Assembly: GCA_023437865.1 (NCBI GenBank)
Contig: JAEZFE010000003.1
Location: forward strand, 1 to 14,127
DNA length: 14,127 nucleotides
DNA from: Pseudomonadota bacterium
Lineage (GTDB): Bacteria; Pseudomonadota; Alphaproteobacteria; Rhodospirillales; Magnetospirillaceae
Direction of reading: 5' to 3'
Positions 1-7,167 of this stretch are shown here, one piece after another. Each line of letters begins with the position of its first letter. Position 1 is the first letter of the stretch. The notes under the pieces are model-generated. The model was not told the DNA's origin, did no database searches, and saw nothing but the letters and a program-made list of their open reading frames with translations. The position numbers and the translations under genes are program-made.

Positions 1-171
1 CAGGGTGGCGACGGTCGAGCCCTTGCCGTTGGTGCCGGCCACGTGAATGACCGGCGGCAGCTGGTCCTGCGGATTGCCCAGCTTCGAAAGCAGCGCCAGC
101 ACCCGGTCGAGCGACAGGTCGATGACCTTGGGGTGGAGTTGGGTCAGGCGGGCGAGAATGGCGTCGATCAT
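1..171 (-). CDS. folC: Folylpolyglutamate synthase / dihydrofolate synthase, N-terminal fragment
   Basis: FolC adds glutamate to dihydropteroate and to folates in the cytoplasm, using ATP. Only the first 57 residues are in the window; the gene runs off the left edge with its frame open. The visible part reads MIDAILARLTQLHPKVIDLS and then reaches the Mur-ligase-type nucleotide-binding loop HVAGTNGKGST at about residues 44-54. That loop is diagnostic of FolC. The ATG at 171 is the natural start, since the helical N-terminus before the P-loop has normal family length. It follows accD on the same strand after 70 bases that hold a perfect hairpin; accD-folC is a familiar alphaproteobacterial neighbour pair. 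A GGGG tract about 10 bases upstream could serve as a weak ribosome binding site. The identification is firm; length and C-terminal integrity cannot be judged. Confidence 0.9.
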   Translation of the reverse strand, partial: MIDAILARLTQLHPKVIDLSLDRVLALLSKLGNPQDQLPPVIHVAGTNGKGSTVATL

Positions 172-190
172 GACGATACCCCAGAAATGA

Positions 191-217
191 TCATGGCCGG
201 GAATGACCCGGCCATGA
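191..217 (-). terminator. Perfect 11-bp inverted repeat between accD and folC
   Basis: The arms TCATGGCCGGG (191-201) and CCCGGCCATGA (207-217) are exact reverse complements around a 5-base loop. On the minus strand the hairpin forms about 24 bases after the accD stop and 19 bases before the folC ATG. The sequence that follows on that strand has only a TTT run, so it is a poor intrinsic terminator. It could partly terminate transcription, protect the accD 3' end, or separate accD and folC expression. The structure is directly visible; its role is inferred. Confidence 0.5.
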
Positions 218-241
218 CGTAATGCAAGCGAAGACCCCGGA

Positions 242-1162
242 TTACATCCGGGCGGCACCCTCGGGGTCGATGTCCGGCGTGTCCACCGGCAGCATGACCA
301 CCTCGCCCGCCGGCGCGCGGTTGCGCAGCAGCGACAGCGTGCGGGTCAGGGTGGCGCGCAGGTCCTTGCGGTGGACGACCATGTCGATCATGCCGTGGTC
401 CAGCAGGTACTCGGCACGCTGGAAGCCCTCGGGCAGCTTTTCGCGGATGGTGCTTTCGATCACCCGGGCACCGGCGAAGCCGATGATGCAACCCGGCTCG
501 GCGATGGCGATGTCGCCCAGCATGGCGAAGCTGGCCGAAACGCCGCCGGTGGTGGGGTCGGTCAGCAGCACGATGTAGGGGAGCCGCTTTTCTTTCACCT
601 TGTCCAACGCCACGGTGGTCCGCGCCATCTGCATCAGCGACAGGATGCCTTCCTGCATGCGGGCGCCGCCCGAAGCGGGGATGACGATCAGGGGCGCGTC
701 CTGCAGCACGGCCAATTCGGCGGCGGCAACGATGCCCTCGCCCACCGCCACGCCCATGGACCCGCCCTGGAAGTCGAAGTTGAACGCGGCGATGACCACG
801 CCCTGGCCGCCCATCTTGCCGTGGGCAACGACGATGGCGTCCTGCTCGCCGGTCTTGGCGCGCGTGTCCTTCAGGCGGTCGGTGTAACGCTTCTGATCCT
901 TGAACTTCAGCGGATCCTCGGCGACCTTGGGCAGCTCGATGCGGGTGTACTTGCCGTCATCGAACAGCATCTCCAGGCGCTTCCTGACCGTCAGGCGCAT
1001 GTGATGGCCGCAATGCTGGCAGACGTTGAGCGCCTTCTCCAGATCGCGGTGGAAGATCATGTGACCGCAGCCCGGGCACTTATGCCACAGATTGTCCGGC
1101 ACCTCCTTGGGGCGGACGAGAGCCTGGAGCTTGGGGCGGACGTAGTTGGTCAGCCAGTTCAT
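242..1162 (-). CDS. accD: Acetyl-CoA carboxylase carboxyltransferase subunit beta
   Basis: AccD pairs with AccA to transfer the carboxyl group from carboxybiotin-BCCP to acetyl-CoA, giving malonyl-CoA for fatty acid synthesis. The 306-residue product has normal family length. The N-terminal zinc ribbon is complete: C29 and C32 in CPGC, C48 and C51 in CQHC. The crotonase-fold core carries [11 protein letters not shown] at about 133-143 and [11 protein letters not shown] at about 162-172, which are conserved acyl-CoA and biotin-site glycine motifs. The ATG at 1162 is preferred because [12 protein letters not shown] matches the usual AccD N-terminus and GAAGGA lies 10 bases upstream (1173-1178, minus strand). 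The same frame stays open far upstream through trpA, but that extension is an out-of-frame shadow. The gene follows trpA after 47 bases, as in many alphaproteobacteria, so it is probably co-transcribed with trpBA. Confidence 0.97.
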   Translation of the reverse strand: MNWLTNYVRPKLQALVRPKEVPDNLWHKCPGCGHMIFHRDLEKALNVCQHCGHHMRLTVRKRLEMLFDDGKYTRIELPKVAEDPLKFKDQKRYTDRLKDTRAKTGEQDAIVVAHGKMGGQGVVIAAFNFDFQGGSMGVAVGEGIVAAAELAVLQDAPLIVIPASGGARMQEGILSLMQMARTTVALDKVKEKRLPYIVLLTDPTTGGVSASFAMLGDIAIAEPGCIIGFAGARVIESTIREKLPEGFQRAEYLLDHGMIDMVVHRKDLRATLTRTLSLLRNRAPAGEVVMLPVDTPDIDPEGAARM

Positions 1163-1209
1163 AGACGAAACATCCTTCAGACTTTGGGCGCCTGCGGGCG
1201 CAAAATACC

Positions 1210-2022
1210 TTACTTCCGCGCGCCGCGCACGCCTGCGGCGAGCTTGCGGACCAGGGCGAAGGTGGCTTCCACCGGGTCTTCTCCCTTGGCCTTGGCGTCC
1301 TGGGCGGCGGCGACGATGGCCGAGCCCACGACCGCGCCATCGGCCAGCCGGGCCACTTCGGCGGCCTGCTCCGGGGTCTTGATGCCGAACCCGACACAGA
1401 CCGGCAAGGGCGTATGGGCGCGGATGCGCGACACCGCCTCCTCGATGGCCGAGGCCGAAGCCGAGGCCGTGCCGGTGACACCGGCGATGGAGACGTAGTA
1501 GACGAACCCCGAGGCGTCGGACACCACCTTGGGCAGGCGGGCGTCGTCGCTGGTGGGGGTGGTCAGGAAGATGAAGTCGATGGCGTTGGCACGGCAATGC
1601 GGCAGCAGCTCGTCGGCTTCCTCGGGCGGCAGATCGACGATGATCAGGCCGTCCACGCCGGCCTCGGCCGCGTCCTTGCAGAACTTCTCCGGGCCCCAGG
1701 CATAGACCGGGTTGTAATAGCCCATCAACACCACCGGGGTGGCGTTGTCGGCCTTGCGGAACTCGGCGATCATTTCCAGCGTGCCGCGGAGCGAGCCGCC
1801 AGCCTCCAGCGCGCGCTGGGCGGCGTATTGGATGGAGGGGCCGTCCGCCATGGGATCGGTGAACGGCATGCCGAATTCGATCACGTCGGCGCCCGCCGCC
1901 GGCAATCCGTTCAGGATGGCCTGGGAGGTGGCGCGGTCGGGATCGAACCCCATCACATAGGTAATGAGGGCCGCGCGATCCTCGACGGCCAACTTCATGA
2001 AACGACGACCAAGACGGCTCAT
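1210..2022 (-). CDS. trpA: Tryptophan synthase alpha subunit
   Basis: TrpA cleaves indole-3-glycerol phosphate to indole and glyceraldehyde 3-phosphate, then passes the indole through a tunnel to TrpB in the alpha2-beta2 complex. The 270-residue protein is a full-length TIM barrel. The catalytic glutamate is E49 in [16 protein letters not shown] and the catalytic aspartate is D60 in the same stretch, matching the Escherichia coli numbering. The phosphate-binding end of the barrel shows [11 protein letters not shown] and GAVVGSAIV. The start ATG at 2022 overlaps the trpB stop by one base (TGATG), a translational-coupling arrangement that suits a 1:1 complex. A second in-frame methionine at residue 9 is possible, but the coupled start is favoured. 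Confidence 0.97.
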   Translation of the reverse strand: MSRLGRRFMKLAVEDRAALITYVMGFDPDRATSQAILNGLPAAGADVIEFGMPFTDPMADGPSIQYAAQRALEAGGSLRGTLEMIAEFRKADNATPVVLMGYYNPVYAWGPEKFCKDAAEAGVDGLIIVDLPPEEADELLPHCRANAIDFIFLTTPTSDDARLPKVVSDASGFVYYVSIAGVTGTASASASAIEEAVSRIRAHTPLPVCVGFGIKTPEQAAEVARLADGAVVGSAIVAAAQDAKAKGEDPVEATFALVRKLAAGVRGARK

Positions 2023-3248
2023 CAGACCAGACCCCCGAAGCTGGAATCGCCGAGCGCACGGGCGACCGTATTGACGTCCTTGTCGCCGCGGCCCGACAGG
2101 TTCACCACCATCAGGTGATCCTTGGGCAGCGACCCGGCGATCTTCGCGGCATGGGCCAGCGCATGGCTGGATTCCAGCGCCGGGATGATGCCTTCCAGGC
2201 GGGTGGTCTGCTGGAACGCGGCCAGCGCCTCGTCATCGGTGACGGAGACGTATTCGACGCGGCCGACGTCGTGCAGCCACGAATGCTCGGGGCCGATGCC
2301 GGGATAGTCCAGACCTGCCGAGATGGAATGGGCTTCGGCGATCTGGCCATTCTCGTCTTGCAGCAGGTAGGTGCGGTTGCCATGCAGCACGCCGGGACGG
2401 CCACCGGTCAGCGAGGCGGCATGCTGGCCGGTGGGAATGCCGTGGCCGGCGGCCTCGACGCCGATGATGCGCACGCCGTTGTCGTCGAGGAACGGATGGA
2501 ACAGGCCCATGGCGTTGGAGCCGCCGCCGATGCAAGCCACCAGCGAATCGGGCAGGCGTCCCTCATGGGCCATCATCTGCTCGCGTACCTCGGCACCGAT
2601 GACCGACTGGAAGTCGCGGACCATGGCCGGGAACGGGTGCGGACCGGCCACCGTGCCGATCAGATAATAGGTATCGGCGACGTTGGTCACCCAGTCGCGC
2701 AACGCATCGTTCATGGCGTCCTTGAGCGTCGCCGCGCCCGAGGTCACGGGCCGCACTTCCGCCCCCAGCTGCTTCATGCGGTAGACGTTGGGCGCCTGAC
2801 GCTCGATGTCGGTGGCGCCCATGTAGATAACGCATTGCAGGCCGAACAGCGCGCACACGGTGGCCGTCGCCACGCCATGCTGGCCGGCGCCGGTCTCGGC
2901 GATAATGCGCTTCTTGCCCATGCGCTGGGCCAGCAGAATCTGGCCGATGCAGTTATTGATCTTGTGGGCGCCGGTGTGGTTGAGGTCTTCACGCTTGAGG
3001 TAGACCTTGGCGCCGCCCCAGGCCTCGGTCAGCCGGCGGGCGAAATAGAGCGGATTCGGACGGCCCACATAGTTCTTCAGCAGCTCGCGGAACTGCGCCT
3101 CGAAGGCCGGGTCGGCCTTGGCGGCCTGATAGGCCTTCTCCACCTCAAGGATCAGCGGCATCAGGGGCTCGGCCACGAAACGGCCGCCGAAAATGCCGAA
3201 ATGCCCGCGCTCGTCAGGGCCGGCGCGGTAGGTGTTCAAGCTCTGCAT
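2022..3248 (-). CDS. trpB: Tryptophan synthase beta subunit
   Basis: TrpB is the PLP enzyme that condenses indole with L-serine to make tryptophan. The 408-residue product matches TrpB1-type enzymes, which are about 400 residues. The PLP lysine is K96 in HTGAHKINN, the catalytic glutamate is E118 in AETGAGQHG, and the PLP phosphate loop GGGSNA is at 241-246. The N-terminus contains [17 protein letters not shown], the standard opening of the family. The ATG at 3248 is preceded by a purine-rich AGAGAAG. It is the first gene of a likely trpB-trpA-accD-folC transcript and reads divergently from a cytochrome gene. In many alphaproteobacteria trpF lies directly upstream of trpB; here it does not. 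No attenuator leader peptide was recognised in the 155-base gap. Confidence 0.97.
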   Translation of the reverse strand: MQSLNTYRAGPDERGHFGIFGGRFVAEPLMPLILEVEKAYQAAKADPAFEAQFRELLKNYVGRPNPLYFARRLTEAWGGAKVYLKREDLNHTGAHKINNCIGQILLAQRMGKKRIIAETGAGQHGVATATVCALFGLQCVIYMGATDIERQAPNVYRMKQLGAEVRPVTSGAATLKDAMNDALRDWVTNVADTYYLIGTVAGPHPFPAMVRDFQSVIGAEVREQMMAHEGRLPDSLVACIGGGSNAMGLFHPFLDDNGVRIIGVEAAGHGIPTGQHAASLTGGRPGVLHGNRTYLLQDENGQIAEAHSISAGLDYPGIGPEHSWLHDVGRVEYVSVTDDEALAAFQQTTRLEGIIPALESSHALAHAAKIAGSLPKDHLMVVNLSGRGDKDVNTVARALGDSSFGGLV

Positions 3249-3403
3249 GCTTCTCTAACCAGCCATCCGGGAAAGGCGGCTAATAAAGCATGAAGCCGGG
3301 CCGGAGGGGAGCCTTTTCGTGGCGGGACGCTGCGCGCGAATAGAAAAACACGAAATTCTATCGTAATATGGATCGTAGGGCTTTTGAACAGGGGAGGATA
3401 CCA
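3249..3403. promoter_or_regulatory. Divergent intergenic region between trpB and the cytochrome gene
   Basis: These 155 bases must contain the trpB promoter on the minus strand and probably the cytochrome promoter on the plus strand. For the plus strand the best candidate is TAATAT at 3364-3369 with TAGAAA at 3341-3346, spaced 17 bases; each matches the sigma-70 consensus at four of six positions. The stretch 3341-3370 is distinctly AT-rich against its surroundings. A short inverted repeat, TAGAA (3341-3345) and TTCTA (3356-3360), lies inside it and could be an operator. No convincing minus-strand promoter was picked out. All of this is inference from weak matches. Confidence 0.35.
3391..3397 (+). 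promoter_or_regulatory. Ribosome binding site of the cytochrome gene
   Basis: GGGGAGG ends six bases before the ATG at 3404. This strong Shine-Dalgarno match decides the start in favour of 3404 over the in-frame ATG at 3368, which has no such site and would place charged residues ahead of the signal peptide. Confidence 0.8.
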
Positions 3404-3781
3404 ATGAAGAATCTCCGCACGCTCGCCATGGCCGCCGCGATGATCGCCGCTGCCGCGCCCGCTTTCGCCAAGGAAGCTCCTGTCAGCTTCGCTGAAGACG
3501 TCCAGCCCATCATCCAGTCGCGCTGTACCATGTGCCACCAGCCCGGTGCCGACGGTTTCGTCAAAAGCGGCTTCGACCTGACCAGCTATGCCGGCCTGAT
3601 GAGGGGCACCAAGCACGGTCCCATGATTACCCCCGGCGACCCGGTCACCTCGAACCTGATGGTGCTGGTCGACGGCAAGGCCGACAAGTCGCTGCAAATG
3701 CCGCACGGCAAGAAGAAGCTGTCGACCTGCGACCGCGACACCATCCGCAAATGGATCAAGCAGGGCGCCAAGGACAACTGA
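3404..3781 (+). CDS. Exported single-haem c-type cytochrome, PSCyt1-like
   Basis: This is a small periplasmic cytochrome c, probably an electron carrier or the haem domain of a larger complex; its partner is unknown. The 125-residue precursor has a clear Sec signal peptide: a basic MKNLR start, an alanine-rich hydrophobic core, and a cleavage site after AFA at about residue 22. The mature protein has one haem-attachment motif, C41-T-M-C44-H45. M99 in QMPHG is the likely distal ligand. The pattern of F-x-x-D-V-x-P-I-I before the haem and MITPGDPVTSNL after it resembles the cytochrome domain called PSCyt1, or planctomycete cytochrome C, which is also common in proteobacteria. An extra C109 is unpaired. 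It stands alone between the divergent trpB and the downstream polysaccharide genes, with its own strong ribosome binding site and a hairpin after the stop, so it is probably monocistronic. Confidence 0.85.
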   Translation: MKNLRTLAMAAAMIAAAAPAFAKEAPVSFAEDVQPIIQSRCTMCHQPGADGFVKSGFDLTSYAGLMRGTKHGPMITPGDPVTSNLMVLVDGKADKSLQMPHGKKKLSTCDRDTIRKWIKQGAKDN

Positions 3782-3801
3782 GCCAAGCATCCAGGCCTCG
3801 G

Positions 3802-3825
3802 GGGCGGGGGGCACCACCCCCGCCC
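3802..3825 (+). terminator. GC-rich hairpin after the cytochrome gene
   Basis: GGGCGGGGG (3802-3810) and CCCCCGCCC (3817-3825) form a perfect 9-bp stem with a 6-base loop, starting 20 bases after the cytochrome stop. There is no T-run behind it, so it is not a textbook intrinsic terminator. Its position suggests termination or 3' end protection of the cytochrome transcript, separating it from the polysaccharide operon. The remaining bases up to 3934 probably hold that operon's promoter, but no convincing -35/-10 pair was found. Confidence 0.5.
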
Positions 3826-3921
3826 TCGCCCTCCACGCATCGGGGGGCGCCAGCCGCTCATCGGGAAAGCCTTACACCCTGTTAACCCCCGCGCCCTTAC
3901 CCCTCGTGACCCAACATTTAC

Positions 3922-3927
3922 GAGAGG
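3922..3927 (+). promoter_or_regulatory. Ribosome binding site of the HlyD-like gene
   Basis: GAGAGG sits seven bases before the ATG at 3935 and supports that start. Confidence 0.65.
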
Positions 3928-3934
3928 TCAGCGC

Positions 3935-5170
3935 ATGCGCCGCAAAGGGCGGGTGGTTTTGGGATCGGCCTTGCTGGGGCTGGGGGCGTGGTCGGTGGTG
4001 CCGGGTTTGATTCATCCCACCAGCACCGACGCCGTGGTCAATGCCGAAGTGGTGACCGTGCGCGCACCCGTCGAGGGCCAACTTGCGGCCCGCTTCGGGC
4101 TGGCCGTGGGCGACCGGGTCAGCTTGGGTGAGGAAGTGGCACGGGTGAAGGCGATGCGGCCCGAAACCGGACGGCGCGATTCCCTGACGCTGGAACTGGC
4201 GGCGCAGCGGCGGCTGGCGGATGCGCTGAAAGCGCAGGAAGCAGACCTTGCCACCTTGGACAAGGAATTGGCCGGACGCAGCAAGGCTTACCGTTCTGCC
4301 GCCGGCCAGCGTCTGACGCTGGCGCATTCGGAAGCCGAAGCCCGGTTGAACAGCGCCGAGGCGGCGCACGACATGGCCAAAGCCGAACTTGGCCGCAAGG
4401 AAGCGCTGTTTGCCAAGGATCTGGTCGCCCCCGCCGCCGTGGACACCGCGCGTGCCGTCGAGCGTGCCGCCGCTGCCGCCATCGCCGAGGCGCGGGCGGC
4501 GCTGGCCCGCCCCGGGGCGGAAGCCAAGGCGGTGGGGCGCGGAGCCTTCGTGGTGGGCGGCGGCGATGATTCGCCCTATTCCGACCAGCGCCGCGATGAA
4601 GTGCGGGTCAAGCGCGCCGCACTTGCCGTCGACCTCGCCCAGGCCGAGGTGCGGGTGGCGGAACTCACCCGCCAGCTCGCCGTCGAGAACCAGCTGGCGG
4701 CCAAGCTGTCCGATGCCATCCTGGCCGCTCCGGTGTCGGGCGTGGTGTGGCAGCGCTTCGCCGCCGAAGGCGACGCGGTTCGCCCGGGCGATCCGCTGGT
4801 AGGCGTGGTCGATTGCGACAAGCTGTTCCTGACTGCCGTGCTGCCCAAGCGATATTTCGCCGAGATCAAGGCCGGCGACCGCGCACGCGCGCGGCTGGCC
4901 GGGATCGATGAGACTGTGGACGCGGTGGTGCAGTCAGTGCGTGCCGCCGCCGGTGCGCAGGCAAACACCGCCGCCGCCGTCGCCCCGGTGGCCGAAGAGG
5001 GCGAGCAGGTGGTGGTAACGCTGGCGGTGCATGATTCCAAGATTGGCAACCGCTCGGATAATTTCTGCCAGGTCGGCCAGCGCGCTTCAGTGACCTTCCG
5101 CATGCCGGCCCTGAAGCCGCTGGTGGACGCGGTGGCCTCGGGCATTCTGAGCGGCGGCAATGCTACCTGA
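3935..5170 (+). CDS. HlyD-type membrane-fusion protein of a polysaccharide synthase pair
   Basis: This inner-membrane-anchored periplasmic adaptor probably links the downstream synthase to export across the periplasm. The 411 residues begin with a short basic segment and one membrane anchor at about 7-26. Two half-lipoyl motifs follow, at about 41-71 (VRAPVEGQLAARFGLAVGDR) and 262-292 (ILAAPVSGVVWQRFAAEGDA). Between them is a long alanine- and glutamate-rich coiled-coil hairpin, about 80-255. It is interrupted at about 199-222 by a loop containing DDSPYSDQRRDE. A beta-barrel-like region follows, about 295-390. The stop overlaps the start of the glycosyltransferase gene by 11 bases, so the two are translationally coupled and surely function together. 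The closest described arrangement I know is BgsB-BgsA of Sinorhizobium; Alg44 is another membrane-fusion protein in polysaccharide export. A drug-efflux adaptor is unlikely, because no transporter gene is adjacent. Confidence 0.85.
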   Translation: MRRKGRVVLGSALLGLGAWSVVPGLIHPTSTDAVVNAEVVTVRAPVEGQLAARFGLAVGDRVSLGEEVARVKAMRPETGRRDSLTLELAAQRRLADALKAQEADLATLDKELAGRSKAYRSAAGQRLTLAHSEAEARLNSAEAAHDMAKAELGRKEALFAKDLVAPAAVDTARAVERAAAAAIAEARAALARPGAEAKAVGRGAFVVGGGDDSPYSDQRRDEVRVKRAALAVDLAQAEVRVAELTRQLAVENQLAAKLSDAILAAPVSGVVWQRFAAEGDAVRPGDPLVGVVDCDKLFLTAVLPKRYFAEIKAGDRARARLAGIDETVDAVVQSVRAAAGAQANTAAAVAPVAEEGEQVVVTLAVHDSKIGNRSDNFCQVGQRASVTFRMPALKPLVDAVASGILSGGNAT

Positions 5171-7088
5171 GCTGGCCCCGACCCTGATCCTGGTCGGCCT
5201 CGCCGTACTGGTGCTGCCATCGCTGCCGCGCGAGCACATCCTTGGCCGTGCCGTGGTCATGGGCATCAGCATCGCCGCCATGGGCCAATACCTGGTATGG
5301 CGCCTGTCCACGACCCTGCCGCCGCTGGAGGCGAAGCCAGCATCCTTGTGGATGTGGCTGGTGGCGGTGATGGAGGCGGCCACGCTGCTGAACGCCATGA
5401 TCACCGCGTTTTTCCTGAGCCGCCGCCGCGACCGCCGGCGCGAGGCCGATGCGGGCGAAGCGCGCCTGGCCGCGCGAACGGCTTTGCCCCCGGTGGACGT
5501 GATCATCCCCACCTATAACGAACCCGTCGAAGTGGTGGAGCGCTCCATCCTGGGTGCACTGGCACTGGATTGGCCCGAGGTGCGGGTATGGGTGCTGGAC
5601 GATGGCCGCCGCCCCTGGCTGGCGGATTATTGTGTCGCCAAGGGGGTCAGATGGATCACCCGCGCCGACAACAAGGACGGCAAAGCCGGCAACGTCAACG
5701 CCTGGCTGCAATCGGGCGTCGGCACGGCGCCGTTCCTTATGGTGCTGGACGCCGATTTCGTACCGCAGCGCCGCTTCCTGCGGCGGACCCTTGGCTTATT
5801 CGACGACGGCAAGGTAGCTCTGGTCCAAACCCCGCAAAGCTTCTTCAACCCCGATCCCATCCAGATGAACCTGCTGTGCGGGTCGAGCTTGGCTGACGAG
5901 CAGCGCTTCTTCTATCACGATTTTCAGCCCTGCCTGGACGCTTGGGGCGCCGCGTTTTGCTGCGGCACCTCGTTCGTGGTGCGCCGGGAGGCGTTGGACG
6001 CGATGGGCGGCATCCCCACCTGCTCGGTCACCGAAGACATGATGACCACCTATGCCCTGGCGGGCCAAGGCTGGCGCACCTTGTACCTGGACGAACCGCT
6101 GTCCTCCGGCCTCGCCCCCGAGGGCTTGGCCGAGTTCGTCAACCAGCGCGCGCGCTGGTGCCTGGGCACGGTGCAAAGCATGCGCTCGCCGAGAAGCCCG
6201 TTCCGGGCCAAGGGGCTGGGCTGGGCCCACCGCCTGTGCTTCCTGAACGCGCAACTCTTCTGGCTGGGCGCGGTGCCCATGATGCTGCTGGCCATGCTGG
6301 CGCCCGCCGTCTTTTGGTGGACCGGCACCCCGGCGTTCCTGGCCGCCCCGGATACCTTCCTCCTGCATTTCGGCCCGCGTTTCGCTGCCGAGGCCATCTC
6401 GGTGGCGTGGGTGTCGCGGTTCTCGGTGGTGCCGCTGCTGTCGGGCCTCGCACCTCTGGTCATTGCGCCGGCGGCGGTCATGTCCGCCTGTAAGGCGCTG
6501 TTCCAGCCAGGCGAACACCGGTTCAAGGTCACCATGAAGGGCGGTGACCGCCGGAGCGTGGTGGTGCATGGGCGATTGCTGGGCTGGCTGGGCGCGCTGA
6601 TGGCCGCCACGGCGGGCGGCATGGTGATTGGCCAGATTCCCGCCCTGGCCCCCTTGTCCGGAAGCCAGGGCGTGGCGCTGAACCTGGGCTGGAGCGCCTA
6701 TGCGCTGCTGATCCTCTTTCTCGCCATGCTGGTCGCGGTAGAGGTACCGCGCCGCCGCCGGGAGGAGCGCCTGCCGTTCCGCGAAATGATCCTGCTCAAC
6801 GGCCGTCCCGCCATGCTGGAAGACCTGTCGCTGAGTGGCGCACGCATCCGCGGCGAGTGCACGGGCGAGAGCGCATTGCTGAGCCTTACCGAAGTGGGCG
6901 AGGTGGACGCCCGCGTGGTGCGCCGTGGTGGCGGCACGCTCCACGTGGCCTTTACCGACACGGCATCATGCCGTGACGCCCTGATCCGCAAACTTTACAC
7001 CGGCCCGCAAGCCCTGCCGGGTGACACGCTGCGCCCCGCCAGGGCATTGCATGCGGTGATGCGGCGGAGCTTTGTCTCCGCCGACTGA
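5160..7088 (+). CDS. Cellulose-synthase-like family 2 glycosyltransferase with PilZ domain
   Basis: This is an inner-membrane processive beta-glycan synthase, probably gated by cyclic di-GMP. The 642 residues have predicted membrane helices at about 4-20, 27-50, 63-86, 357-384, 410-440, 470-492 and 508-528. The cytosolic GT2 domain (about 110-340) has every catalytic motif: DDG 147-149, the DxD motif DAD 197-199, FFNPDP 228-233, TED 291-293 and QRARW 329-333. The BcsA-type gating loop FKVTMKG is at 455-461. The C-terminal PilZ region carries RRRREER (531-537) and DLSLSG (555-560), matching the RxxxR and D/NxSxxG c-di-GMP-binding signatures. Against bacterial BcsA it is shorter, and no bcsB, bcsC or bcsZ lies nearby, so cellulose is not assured; a mixed-linkage or other beta-glucan is equally possible. 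The ATG at 5160 overlaps the upstream gene and leaves the first membrane helix complete. Confidence 0.92.
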   Translation: MLPELAPTLILVGLAVLVLPSLPREHILGRAVVMGISIAAMGQYLVWRLSTTLPPLEAKPASLWMWLVAVMEAATLLNAMITAFFLSRRRDRRREADAGEARLAARTALPPVDVIIPTYNEPVEVVERSILGALALDWPEVRVWVLDDGRRPWLADYCVAKGVRWITRADNKDGKAGNVNAWLQSGVGTAPFLMVLDADFVPQRRFLRRTLGLFDDGKVALVQTPQSFFNPDPIQMNLLCGSSLADEQRFFYHDFQPCLDAWGAAFCCGTSFVVRREALDAMGGIPTCSVTEDMMTTYALAGQGWRTLYLDEPLSSGLAPEGLAEFVNQRARWCLGTVQSMRSPRSPFRAKGLGWAHRLCFLNAQLFWLGAVPMMLLAMLAPAVFWWTGTPAFLAAPDTFLLHFGPRFAAEAISVAWVSRFSVVPLLSGLAPLVIAPAAVMSACKALFQPGEHRFKVTMKGGDRRSVVVHGRLLGWLGALMAATAGGMVIGQIPALAPLSGSQGVALNLGWSAYALLILFLAMLVAVEVPRRRREERLPFREMILLNGRPAMLEDLSLSGARIRGECTGESALLSLTEVGEVDARVVRRGGGTLHVAFTDTASCRDALIRKLYTGPQALPGDTLRPARALHAVMRRSFVSAD

Positions 7089-7134
7089 ACCACCCACACG
7101 GAAGCTGTGGTTGATATCGGCACGCCGAAAGGCC

Positions 7135-7149
7135 TAGCGTTTCACGCTA
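7135..7149 (+). promoter_or_regulatory. Short hairpin ahead of the 72-residue gene
   Basis: TAGCGT (7135-7140) and ACGCTA (7144-7149) form a perfect 6-bp stem with a TTC loop. It ends just before the ribosome binding site GAGGGG (7156-7161), which lies six bases from the ATG at 7168. It could affect translation initiation or be the 3' end of the glycosyltransferase transcript; there is no T-run to support termination. The rest of the 79-base gap shows only a weak imperfect stem near 7088-7112. Confidence 0.3.
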
Positions 7150-7167
7150 TCGGGTGAGGGGTAGCCA

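Noticed and set aside
1188..1201. Small GCGCC/GGCGC hairpin in the trpA-accD gap
   Set aside because: Only 5 bp; its flanking T-run lies on the wrong side for termination in the direction of transcription, and the two genes appear co-transcribed.
371..1498. 375-codon plus-strand frame opposite accD and trpA
   Set aside because: Typical antisense shadow in GC-rich DNA: rich in histidine, glycine and alanine with no motif, and fully opposite two certain genes.
242..2059. 605-codon open frame running through trpA into accD
   Set aside because: Only the part below 1162 encodes AccD. The upstream part is an out-of-frame reading of trpA, arginine- and glycine-rich and without family features.
2115..3293. 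392-codon plus-strand frame opposite trpB
   Set aside because: Antisense shadow covering nearly all of trpB, with low-complexity composition and no recognisable domain.
3236..3817. 193-codon minus-strand frame across the cytochrome gene and the trpB upstream region
   Set aside because: It lies opposite a clear cytochrome with signal peptide and CxxCH motif and resembles no family.
5796..6944. 382-codon minus-strand frame opposite the glycosyltransferase
   Set aside because: Histidine-, glutamine- and arginine-rich shadow. The plus strand has all GT2 and PilZ motifs in frame.
7088..7112. Possible terminator after the glycosyltransferase (AACCAC and GTGGTT arms)
   Set aside because: Six-base stem with a loop of 13 and no T-run; too weak to call on its own.
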